Under the pieces are notes generated by a model. It had not been told where the DNA came from. It worked only from the letters and a program-made list of their open reading frames with translations, and ran no database searches. From contig JAEYSH010000173.1 of the NCBI GenBank assembly GCA_023434825.1, positions 1-20,106 of the forward strand: 20,106 nucleotides of DNA, given 5' to 3'. Positions 14,139-20,106 of the stretch are shown piece after piece; within the stretch, counting starts at the first letter, position 1, and every line of letters begins with the position of its first letter. This DNA is from Methanobacteriota archaeon (GTDB lineage Archaea; Methanobacteriota; Methanobacteria; Methanobacteriales; Methanobacteriaceae). Position numbers and translations under genes: made by a program.

Positions 14139-14699
14139 GTGATTAATAAAAAAATAACTGCTCTAATACTAGGGATTTTGGTCTTATTTATTTGTGCATA
14201 TAGTTACGCCCAGTACAGCACTACCAATTTTAATAATACAATAAATAATTCGACTGTAAAAAAGAATTCAACAGCTTCAAAAGTTAAATTTAACACTACT
14301 CTGAGTTATATCCAAAAGAAAACTCAGAATGGTACTTCAATAACCAATAAAGAAAATTATGTTACAATAACTCATAAAGGACCCACTAAAACCCAAAAAA
14401 GAGGAAATGATATAATTATAAATTATACGATAGAAAATAAGGGAAATAATACTGTTTATGTTGTTACAGTATGGAATTGGGATGTTGAAAAATTTTTTGG
14501 AACTTTAAAACCCGGAGAAACAATAAAATCTTCATATAGTATTTATTTACCTACTGATGAGGATTTCATTGAAATGACGGGAGATGTTCAGGACATGGAG
14601 AATCCTTGCTATGTTGGAAGTATTGAAGTTTGGTTTAAAGATAGTAAAGGAGTTTCACATGTGGCTAAAAGCAATCATTTTTCAATAAAATGGATTTAA
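14139..14699 (+). CDS. Membrane-anchored or secreted protein with Ig-like domain
   Basis: I do not recognise a named family. The predicted protein has about 186 residues. It starts with MINKKITALILGILVLFICAY, an N-terminal hydrophobic segment acting as signal peptide or anchor. A 60-residue linker rich in Asn, Thr and Ser follows (several N-x-S/T sites, possible glycosylation). The C-terminal part (about 85-185) looks like a beta-sandwich of CARDB/DUF11 style: NDIIINYTIENKGNNTVYVV, then LKPGETIKSSYSIYLPTDED, then GSIEVWFKD. Such domains serve as surface adhesion or spacer modules. GTG at 14139 is favoured by AGGTGA 5 bases ahead; a GTG at 14130 overlaps that site. Confidence 0.7.
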   Translation: MINKKITALILGILVLFICAYSYAQYSTTNFNNTINNSTVKKNSTASKVKFNTTLSYIQKKTQNGTSITNKENYVTITHKGPTKTQKRGNDIIINYTIENKGNNTVYVVTVWNWDVEKFFGTLKPGETIKSSYSIYLPTDEDFIEMTGDVQDMENPCYVGSIEVWFKDSKGVSHVAKSNHFSIKWI

Positions 14700-14706
14700 A
14701 TCCTTC

Positions 14707-14714
14707 TTTTTTTT
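14707..14714 (+). terminator. T8 run between convergent genes
   Basis: An uninterrupted T8 tract starts 7 bases after the TAA of the secreted-protein gene and overlaps the last codon of the convergent gene. A poly-T tract is sufficient for archaeal termination on the plus strand. Confidence 0.5.
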
Positions 14715-15216
14715 AGTTTCTGTGAAAGATTAAATCACATTTGCATTTACCATGTAATGGTGGGAGCATATTTAATTGTTCAATAGGATACTTTTCATCA
14801 TTTTTGTAAGCTTCTTTACATTCTTGACAGGAGTTCTCTGAACATTTTCCGCTGAAAAACTTGTATCCTGCACTATAATATTGATGCCAATCTGCAAGGT
14901 ATTTTATGCGTTGATTTTCAGTAAAAGCCACATTTAAAGCACCTTCTTTATTTAGGCCTTTAGATTCCAGTGATTTACTTATTTGATCTACATTTTGCTC
15001 TTCAAGCATTGCATTTATCATTATATTCTTGATATCTGATCTTTTATTTTCTGCTTCTGGAGCATAACTTAAGTCGTAAAATTCCTCGATGGAAGCTATA
15101 GCTGCAAGTAGTTCTCTTTGCCCTCCAAAATGTACTCCTTGTGTCTCTTTGGCGATAATATCATTTATTTTTTGGTTCATATTTTGGATATGTTTGTGCA
15201 CATCTTCAGCTTTCAT
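14713..15216 (-). CDS. Phage head-morphogenesis (Mu F/SPP1 gp7)-like protein, isolated domain
   Basis: This is a 167-residue soluble protein. The first 100 residues are helical with no recognised motif. The last 60 contain R-x-x-Y...YYSAGYKFFSGKCSENSCQECKEAY, then YPIEQLNMLPPLHGKCKCDL. The pattern of an Arg/Tyr helix, Y-x-x-G-x-K, a C-x-x-C pair and a terminal P-P-L-H-x-x-C-x-C is that of the C-terminal domain of phage Mu F/SPP1 gp7 minor head proteins. No portal, terminase or capsid gene is nearby. It may be a prophage leftover or a domesticated domain. No ribosome site precedes the ATG; a TATA-like ATTTTAATA about 30 bases upstream would fit a leaderless transcript. Confidence 0.6.
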   Translation of the reverse strand: MKAEDVHKHIQNMNQKINDIIAKETQGVHFGGQRELLAAIASIEEFYDLSYAPEAENKRSDIKNIMINAMLEEQNVDQISKSLESKGLNKEGALNVAFTENQRIKYLADWHQYYSAGYKFFSGKCSENSCQECKEAYKNDEKYPIEQLNMLPPLHGKCKCDLIFHRN

Positions 15217-15292
15217 AACTAAACATTAATTTTGAACCTATTAAAATATTTTAGAAAAAAGGAGAGAATTTGAAAAATAATTTTTGGAGGTT

Positions 15293-16048
15293 TTAAATCA
15301 TTTTCAATGATTTTATATATGTATATCCATCTGGCGCGTTGTTTTTCCCGCTTTCATCTTTAATAATCGTTGTATTTTTATTGAAATGCTCTGCAGCTAC
15401 CTTTAAATGGCAAAGTGCTATACCAACATCAATTGGAATGTATTTTTTGGCAACCAGTGCCCTTATAAAACCGGGTTTAAGGGCATAAACGTGGATTATA
15501 TTTTCATCACCTGTAAAAAACCATGCCTGGCTGTTTGTTGCAGATGGAGCAAGGCGTGCTGCTTCTACTATTTCCGCTGCGCCCTGAACTTCGCTCATTT
15601 CATTTAGAGGTTTTCTCTTAAACTCTGTAAGATTGAGCCTGTATAATGGTTCTGCTGGCTTTCCAAAGGCAATTAATATTATATATTCCAGATTTGAGCT
15701 TTGAAGGACTTCTTTTTTAGGTTTGGGAATACCCTGCCAGCATGTTCCTATTCCACTAGCCGATAGATATAGATCAACCTGCTGCAGCATGAAGCCAACA
15801 TTGGTCAAATAACCGTCCTTATTTTCAGAAAAAACAACTAAATAATGCGGTGCTTTCTTCATAAACCTTCTGCTTATTTCATTTTCAGATACAATTTTCA
15901 AATCTAATTTAATATCATCATAGAGTGGTTCTAAATTATCTAAAAATTCTGAAATTTCTGATAGAGTATTTTCATCAAGGGGAGTTAAATCGTAATTTCT
16001 GATGGATTTACGCTTGAAAATTGTTTCATAAAAATTATTCTTTTCCAT
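15293..16048 (-). CDS. Nitroreductase family flavoprotein
   Basis: This is an FMN-dependent oxidoreductase of about 251 residues. The N-terminal half has the nitroreductase FMN signature FKRKSIRNY, and midway GFMLQQVDLYLSASGIGTCWQG. The second half repeats the fold (IVEAARLAPSATNSQAWFF, a second R/S-P-S-x-x-N-x-Q-x-W motif). It ends with VGIALCHLKVAAEHF. This doubled single-chain layout fits the TM1586-type nitroreductases. The substrate is unknown; quinone, flavin or nitro compounds are typical. GAAGG lies 7 bases before ATG 16048; the ATG at 16054 is too close to that site. It follows the flavodoxin gene closely, so the flavodoxin is a likely electron partner. Confidence 0.88.
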   Translation of the reverse strand: MEKNNFYETIFKRKSIRNYDLTPLDENTLSEISEFLDNLEPLYDDIKLDLKIVSENEISRRFMKKAPHYLVVFSENKDGYLTNVGFMLQQVDLYLSASGIGTCWQGIPKPKKEVLQSSNLEYIILIAFGKPAEPLYRLNLTEFKRKPLNEMSEVQGAAEIVEAARLAPSATNSQAWFFTGDENIIHVYALKPGFIRALVAKKYIPIDVGIALCHLKVAAEHFNKNTTIIKDESGKNNAPDGYTYIKSLKMI

Positions 16049-16060
16049 TTCCATACCTTC

Positions 16061-16513
16061 TTATAATTTTTCTTTTAAACTAATTACAAATTTTTTTGCA
16101 TCTATTAAATCTGATTCATCAGGTTTTCCTTTATTTAAGCCTTTTCGGCTGAATAATCCTTTAATTGAGTATGCATAGTATCCTTTACAGTGAAATTCTC
16201 CAATAACTTCAAAACCCTTTTTAGATAAATTTTTCTCTAACCAGTCGAAGTATTTACCATCGCCACTTGTTTGAAAATGGAATGCTTTTTTATTTTCTAC
16301 GTTATCCATGCTTTCGACGAATTTTCTTAGCTCTTTATGTGGTTTGTAGTAATATATTCCAGAACCAAAGCCAATTAAATCATATTCTTTAATAATATCC
16401 TTTTTAATATCATTTACATCGAATAAATCTGCTTCAAGGGCTTCTGCCATTGTTTCAGCTATTTTTTTAGTGTTTCCACGATGAACAGATTTGTAAATTA
16501 TTGCAGTTTTCAT
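16061..16513 (-). CDS. Flavodoxin family protein
   Basis: This 150-residue FMN electron carrier has the P-loop IYKSVHRGNTKKIAETMAE (phosphate-binding S-V-H-R-G-N-T, residues about 9-15). The second FMN loop region is LIGFGSGIYYYKPHKELRKF. It then has FHFQTSGDG and ends in a Lys-rich helix. It resembles the short flavodoxins of anaerobes that replace ferredoxin as low-potential carriers. GAGG precedes the ATG by 7 bases. It has its own TATA box and TTCGAA dyad after the arsR gene, and its stop lies a few bases from the nitroreductase start. The three genes therefore look like one redox cluster. Confidence 0.92.
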   Translation of the reverse strand: MKTAIIYKSVHRGNTKKIAETMAEALEADLFDVNDIKKDIIKEYDLIGFGSGIYYYKPHKELRKFVESMDNVENKKAFHFQTSGDGKYFDWLEKNLSKKGFEVIGEFHCKGYYAYSIKGLFSRKGLNKGKPDESDLIDAKKFVISLKEKL

Positions 16514-16555
16514 TTTAATTCCTCATTCGAGTTATAAGTTAAATTTATTAGTTTG

Positions 16556-16580
16556 ACAAATTCGAATTGTGCTTTTATAA
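16556..16580 (-). promoter_or_regulatory. Flavodoxin promoter with TTCGAA dyad
   Basis: In the minus sense a TATA box TTATAAAA (about 16573-16580) is followed directly by ACAATTCGAATTTGT (16556-16570), containing the perfect palindrome AATTCGAATT. TCGAATTGT is also part of the arsR operator region, so this is a likely second ArsR site. Confidence 0.5.
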
Positions 16581-16584
16581 AATA

Positions 16585-16884
16585 TTATTTTTCATAATGT
16601 AGCTTTAAAAGCTCGTTTACATCATTAACCATTTCTTCATTAACTCTGGCCACTACAAATTTGCCTTTTCTTTCTGTAAAGATTAATTCAGCATTAGACA
16701 ATTCTTTAAGGTGGTGTGAGATTGTTGGAGCTCCAATATTTAAGGATTTTGCAATATCGCTTATTAAACAATCACAGCCAGTTTTGTAACTGGTTTCCTG
16801 ATTTTCAACGATTTTTAAGTATAATTCTAAACGATTAGGGTTTGAAAGCGCTTTAAAAACCTTTGCCATTTTCTTTGTATCCAT
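16585..16884 (-). CDS. ArsR family transcriptional regulator with CxC motif
   Basis: This is a 99-residue winged-helix repressor. It has MAKVFKALSNPNRLELYLKI, then a Cys pair in YKTGCDCLISDIAKSLNI (Cys37, Cys39). The recognition helix is GAPTISHHLKELSNAELI and the wing TERKGKFVVARVN. The Cys pair lies next to the helix where classical ArsR proteins place their metal-binding ELCVCDLC motif. It may sense a metal or thiol oxidation, which would suit the linked flavodoxin and nitroreductase. GAGG precedes ATG by 6 bases. A perfect 7-bp dyad between its TATA box and start indicates autoregulation. Inducer inferred, not shown. Confidence 0.92.
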   Translation of the reverse strand: MDTKKMAKVFKALSNPNRLELYLKIVENQETSYKTGCDCLISDIAKSLNIGAPTISHHLKELSNAELIFTERKGKFVVARVNEEMVNDVNELLKLHYEK

Positions 16885-16911
16885 TGAATGCCTCTTGAAA
16901 TAATTTTACAA

Positions 16912-16954
16912 TTCGATAAGTATCGAAATAACTATCTTTGAAATTATATATAAA
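16912..16954 (-). promoter_or_regulatory. arsR promoter and operator
   Basis: TTCGATA-AG-TATCGAA (16912-16927) is a perfect 7-bp inverted repeat. It lies about 20 bases downstream, in the minus sense, of the TATA box TTTATATA (16947-16954) and 28 bases ahead of the ATG, that is, around the expected transcript start. Confidence 0.68.
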
Positions 16955-17011
16955 GATTTACTTTGAACATTTCTATTATTCATTAACACTTCTATTCATT
17001 TTAGGTGCGTA

Positions 17012-17026
17012 TTAAATGGTCTAGAA
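17012..17026. repeat. 15-base repeat, copy 2
   Basis: This is an exact copy of TTAAATGGTCTAGAA at 1882-1896, again in a divergent intergenic region upstream of a plus-strand gene. Confidence 0.35.
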
Positions 17027-17148
17027 TCACCGTTGTAGATTTAGGATAATTAAAACTGTGTATAAAATCGAAATAAATATATATTCTTAAATTATACAAA
17101 TTTTAAAGAACTTATGAATCTATTTAAATCAAGGGTTTGGTGAGAATA

Positions 17149-18240
17149 TTGATTAAATGTCCTCAATGCGGAGCAGATAACGAAGAAAATTACAACTTCT
17201 GTCAATCGTGTGGAGAAAAACTGGAATCTAACAACAATTGCCCGGAATGTGGCGTGGAAAATGATGAAAATGCTAAATTTTGTGTATCGTGTGGTGCAAG
17301 TTTAGAAAATGGAGAATCAATTGATAATAAATCAATTAATGGGAAAAAGGATTCTGAAAACGTTGTTTCGCTGGATTTAACCCCTGCTGAATCACTCATG
17401 ATTATGGATCCTAAGTATTATCAAAGTGGAGCTGCACTAAAGGACCTTTTGAAAATGACCTTTATAGACCTCATCTTTAAAGGCGTTTTTAAATTAGAAG
17501 TTGAAGAAGTTGAAAAGAAAGGATTTTTTGGCACTAAAATAGTTCAGGAAACCAATCTTTACGAGGGGAAGAATTTCAACTTGCCTCTTAAGCCTCATGA
17601 AGAAATATTCAGAAAAAATTTGCCAAGTAAAGTAAACAGCAAGAGATTTAGAGAACTTCAAAAGCGTGTTGCCAAGCATTCAAAAAATTATGCAAAGAAA
17701 AAACTCCTTGAACCGTTAGCTGAAGCGGGTTATTTCAATGTGGAAAAGAAGTTTCTAGGTAAAAAGTATTCATTGAGCGAAAAAGGGATAGAAACTCAAG
17801 AAATGATTTATAAATTAAAAAATGAAGGGTTAAATCTCCAAGATTGGGTAGATAATGATCCAGAAAGGGCCAGAGCATATCTCATGATGGGCGGATCAAA
17901 CATTTTCTTAACCGACGATTATTATTTCGAATGGTTTAAAAATAACTCCAAAAAAATAGGCGCATTATTTGCAGGGGCAGCAGTTATTGGTACAGCATAT
18001 GCATTCAATAAATACCGATGGTACAGTGCATTTAATAGACATCATTCACATGGCAGTATTGACTTCGATGATTTTGATTCCTTTGATTCCTTTGATGACG
18101 GGGGCTTTGATATATTTTCAGATTTTGATGCATTCGATGCCTTTGATTCCATTGATTTCGACAGTTTCGACTCTGGATTTGACGACGGCGGATATGATGG
18201 AGGATTCGACGGCGGTGATTTTGGAGGGGGCGGAGATTAG
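17149..18240 (+). CDS. Double zinc-ribbon membrane protein with Phe-Asp-rich tail
   Basis: The predicted protein has about 363 residues and unknown function. Two zinc ribbons open it: Cys4/7/18/21 and Cys31/34/45/48, each CP-C-G then FC-SCG. A folded middle (about 70-260) has LTPAESLMIMDPKYYQSGAALKDLL-type sequence and DLIFKGVFKL. This recalls the cytoplasmic end of DUF2207/YgcG-like proteins, and it is Lys-rich. One hydrophobic segment (IGALFAGAAVIGTAYAF) may span the membrane. The final 60 residues consist almost only of Asp, Phe, Ser, Gly and Ile (FDSFDSFDDGG style), ending GGGGD with no basic residue. TTG 17149 is favoured by GGTGA 5 bases ahead; TTG 17137 or GTG 17140 would give MVRILIKCP. 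Confidence 0.8.
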   Translation: MIKCPQCGADNEENYNFCQSCGEKLESNNNCPECGVENDENAKFCVSCGASLENGESIDNKSINGKKDSENVVSLDLTPAESLMIMDPKYYQSGAALKDLLKMTFIDLIFKGVFKLEVEEVEKKGFFGTKIVQETNLYEGKNFNLPLKPHEEIFRKNLPSKVNSKRFRELQKRVAKHSKNYAKKKLLEPLAEAGYFNVEKKFLGKKYSLSEKGIETQEMIYKLKNEGLNLQDWVDNDPERARAYLMMGGSNIFLTDDYYFEWFKNNSKKIGALFAGAAVIGTAYAFNKYRWYSAFNRHHSHGSIDFDDFDSFDSFDDGGFDIFSDFDAFDAFDSIDFDSFDSGFDDGGYDGGFDGGDFGGGGD

Positions 18241-18257
18241 CCCCAAAATTTTTATTT

Positions 18258-18872
18258 TTATTTTATTAGTAAATGAATTCCATTGTAAAGGAAATAAAGC
18301 GCAAATATTACAAGTATAACTCCAAGAACGCGCATTATGTAAATATATGGCTTACCTGTTATGAAGTCGCGTGATTTCCCTGTTGCATAAGCCAAGGCTA
18401 TTTTTGAACCAACTAAAAGCGCATAAAATCCAATCAGGAATAAAAATGGAGATAAAACACTTTCAGTGTAAGAACTGATTAGAATAGGGCCGCCTATGGT
18501 TATCCAGAATAAATACGGGGCAGGATTTAAGAAATTAACAGTTGCGCCCTTTTGCAGTGATTTAGGCTCTTCAATTTTAACATCTTCACATAGACCTTTT
18601 GTTTTAAAGCTTTCATAGGCCATATATCCAAGATATATGCCTCCAATAATTGAAATAATGCCTAAAATGCTCGTGTAAGCTGAGATTAATGAGAGGAATA
18701 ATACAGTTAGTAATATGATAGGTATATCGGTGATTATGGGTGCGAAGGCAACTTTTATTCCTTCTTTGTAGCCGTGTTTTAGTGTTTGTGAGATTACGAG
18801 GACAAGTAAAGGGCCTGGTGAGAAACCGGCGTATAGGCCGAGTGTAATTCCTGCAATTAGTAGTTCAATCAT
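18258..18872 (-). CDS. LysE family transporter
   Basis: This is a 204-residue integral membrane protein with six predicted helices. The LysE/RhtB signature is at the N-terminus: GITLGLYAGFSPGPLLVLVI (the G-x-x-P-GP motif) then LKHGYKEGIKVAFAPIITDI. The mid-protein conserved motif is KGATVNFLNPAPYLFWITIGGP. The last helix is VILVIFALYFLYNGIHLL. The family exports basic and neutral amino acids such as lysine, homoserine or threonine by proton antiport; the substrate here is open. GAGGT lies 7 bases before ATG. It converges with the zinc-ribbon gene 17 bases away. Confidence 0.93.
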   Translation of the reverse strand: MIELLIAGITLGLYAGFSPGPLLVLVISQTLKHGYKEGIKVAFAPIITDIPIILLTVLFLSLISAYTSILGIISIIGGIYLGYMAYESFKTKGLCEDVKIEEPKSLQKGATVNFLNPAPYLFWITIGGPILISSYTESVLSPFLFLIGFYALLVGSKIALAYATGKSRDFITGKPYIYIMRVLGVILVIFALYFLYNGIHLLIK

Positions 18873-18926
18873 TTTTTTACCTCAATGAATTTAAGTTTAA
18901 GATAATAAATTATACATTTGTTATGG

Positions 18927-18976
18927 TTTTATGATAATATGCAATATTTTTATATCTAATTAATGTAATCATAAAA
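18927..18976 (+). promoter_or_regulatory. Promoter region of edge gene with inverted repeat
   Basis: A TATA-like TTTTATAT lies at about 18946-18953. It is bracketed by TTTTATGAT (18927-18935) and ATCATAAAA (18968-18976), a perfect 9-bp inverted repeat 32 bases apart. This could be a repressor dyad around the TATA box of the gene starting at 19032, or of the divergent LysE gene. AT-rich, so only moderate support. Confidence 0.4.
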
Positions 18977-19031
18977 TAAACAAATATAATTATTAAAGAA
19001 TAGTTTAGTTCAATTTTACGTTGGTGAAAGA

Positions 19032-20106
19032 ATGCCAAAAAAAGATAGGCCTAAAATAAGATGCTATGGGATAATACCTACAGATAAAATATTTATAATT
19101 AAAGATGTTATAGAAAATGCAGCTATTAATTCAGAAATAGGTTTATTTTTTACAAGTAACTCTGATTTTTCGCCAATAATGCTTTCTGCATTAATTTATA
19201 CCGAAATTGCTGATAGTGATTTGATTATTGCAGATATTTCACAAGAAGATTCAAAATTGTTCTACGAAATAGGTATAGCACATGCAATGAATAAACCTAT
19301 TATTTTTATATTTGAGGAAGAAATGACAGAAGGTTTGCTATATTTTAAAGATTATCATTTTATTCCATATAATTTGACTTCAGATGGAATAATAGATTTT
19401 AAATATAGATTAAGCAATGTTTTAAATGATTTTATAAATATGCCGCGAGCATTCAGCATTCCTATGCCCTTCTCTATGGAAAATAATGTCCAATATTATA
19501 TTGATTTAGATAGATTAGACCCTCGTGAATTTGAAAATTTATGTTATGAATTATTAACTCAACTAGGCTTTAAAGAAGTTAAATGGAGTAAAGAATTTTA
19601 TGAAATCGATTTAATGGCTACATTACCAAAAAAAGATCCAGATAGTTATGAATACAAAGAGTTATGGTTCATTTCTATTGGTGATAAATTAAATGATTTA
19701 GTTTTTCATGATCCTGATTATTTCATTCAAAGAATTTCAAAGACTTATGAATATGAGATTTCTAATACAATTGAACAAGATTTACCTGTAACTTTGCTTT
19801 TTATTATTAAATCTAATGATAATGATTTCATTAACTCTCTTAAATGTCGAATAAAACGATCTGAAAAGAAAATGAAAAGATCAGGTTACCCATTATCATT
19901 TAGAATAAGAATATGGGATCCAAGTTACCTAACGAATTTAATTCAACAATATCCTCAAATAGGATATAAATATTTCCATGAGGATATGGGATCTGAGAAT
20001 AAATATCGTAAGACAACAGAGGAATTATATTTAGAGAACGTTGAATTAAATGAAAGTCTTCAATTAGCACTTAATAATTTAGAAAAAGAAAAAAATAAAC
20101 GTTTTA
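19032..20106 (+). CDS. Deoxyribosyltransferase/TIR-like plus Mrr-like protein, partial (runs off right edge)
   Basis: An open frame of 358 codons with no stop before the edge; ATG 19032 follows GGTGA by 4 bases. Residues 8-135 form a Rossmann-like domain: strand IRCYGIIP, strand GLFFTS, then SDLIIADIS (61-70) and FYEIGIAHAMNKPIIFI (77-93). D-x-S followed by Y-E-x-G-x-A-x-A-x-x-K-P is the mark of nucleoside 2-deoxyribosyltransferase/TIR-like domains, with Glu79 at the catalytic-type position. Residues 155-300 resemble Mrr-type nucleases: DPREFENLCYELLTQLGFKEV (163-183) then the Asp in YEIDLMA (Asp193). The following strand LWFISIG (211-217) lacks the expected Q/E-x-K, so this nuclease may be inactive. 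RIRIWDPSYLTNLIQQYP follows, then a charged coiled coil from about 325. Probable defence-type effector; inferred. Confidence 0.7.
   Translation, partial: MPKKDRPKIRCYGIIPTDKIFIIKDVIENAAINSEIGLFFTSNSDFSPIMLSALIYTEIADSDLIIADISQEDSKLFYEIGIAHAMNKPIIFIFEEEMTEGLLYFKDYHFIPYNLTSDGIIDFKYRLSNVLNDFINMPRAFSIPMPFSMENNVQYYIDLDRLDPREFENLCYELLTQLGFKEVKWSKEFYEIDLMATLPKKDPDSYEYKELWFISIGDKLNDLVFHDPDYFIQRISKTYEYEISNTIEQDLPVTLLFIIKSNDNDFINSLKCRIKRSEKKMKRSGYPLSFRIRIWDPSYLTNLIQQYPQIGYKYFHEDMGSENKYRKTTEELYLENVELNESLQLALNNLEKEKNKRF

Noticed and set aside
14713..15216. Active prophage at the endoisopeptidase-like and head-morphogenesis-like genes.
   Set aside because: No integrase, terminase, portal, tail genes or attachment repeats are seen; at most a remnant.
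17969..18319. Plus-strand frame overlapping the tail of the zinc-ribbon gene.
   Set aside because: A frame shadow of the repetitive Phe-Asp tail with no ribosome site or recognisable domain.

Overview
The window reads as chromosome of a methanogenic archaeon of the Methanobacteriales, most likely Methanobacterium or a close relative. The evidence is a family-B archaeal DNA polymerase, a DUF2769 Cys-rich protein of the kind common in methanogens, a pseudomurein-binding cell-wall endoisopeptidase-like protein, archaeal TATA boxes (TTTATATA type) ahead of genes, and strongly AT-rich DNA with GGAG/GGTGA ribosome-binding sites. I see no rRNA, tRNA, CRISPR array or transposase.

Layout. Positions 1-1306 (minus) hold the N-terminal part of DNA polymerase B, followed by the DUF2769 protein (minus) and a GNAT acetyltransferase (plus). 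Positions 2716-4002 hold an apparent operon of a PadR repressor, a DUF1700/HAAS membrane protein and a winged-helix regulator, with a tandem operator between the padR TATA box and its start codon. Positions 4301-8225 hold an ABC export operon made of two consecutive permease-ATPase modules with the same 8-base overlap. It has a leader hairpin, a palindrome-rich spacer between modules, and after its last stop codon a 120-nt element with perfect 14-bp terminal inverted repeats and internal pairing. Positions 8242-12595 (all minus) hold a GNAT acetyltransferase, a yeast-type cytosine deaminase, a trans-aconitate methyltransferase homologue with its MarR regulator, a DUF4332-like helix-hairpin-helix protein, and an aldo/keto reductase with two C-terminal iron-sulfur motifs.

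An AT-rich gap with several palindromes leads to a secreted pseudomurein endoisopeptidase-like protein, then a small membrane-anchored or secreted protein. Convergent to these is an isolated protein resembling the C-terminal domain of phage head-morphogenesis proteins. Positions 15293-16954 (minus) hold an ArsR-flavodoxin-nitroreductase redox cluster. Next come a double zinc-ribbon membrane protein with a Phe-Asp-rich tail (plus) and a LysE-type exporter (minus).

The right edge (19032 onward, plus) holds an open reading frame that runs off the window. It joins a nucleoside-deoxyribosyltransferase/TIR-like domain to an Mrr-type nuclease-like domain whose catalytic Lys motif looks lost, followed by a coiled coil. 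This is the best candidate for an undescribed defence-type system.

Regulatory theme. Three local regulators (PadR, MarR, ArsR) each sit next to inverted or tandem repeats placed just downstream of TATA boxes. For MarR and ArsR, a second site of the same kind lies at a separate promoter of the next gene in the cluster, which suggests autoregulation plus direct control of that gene.
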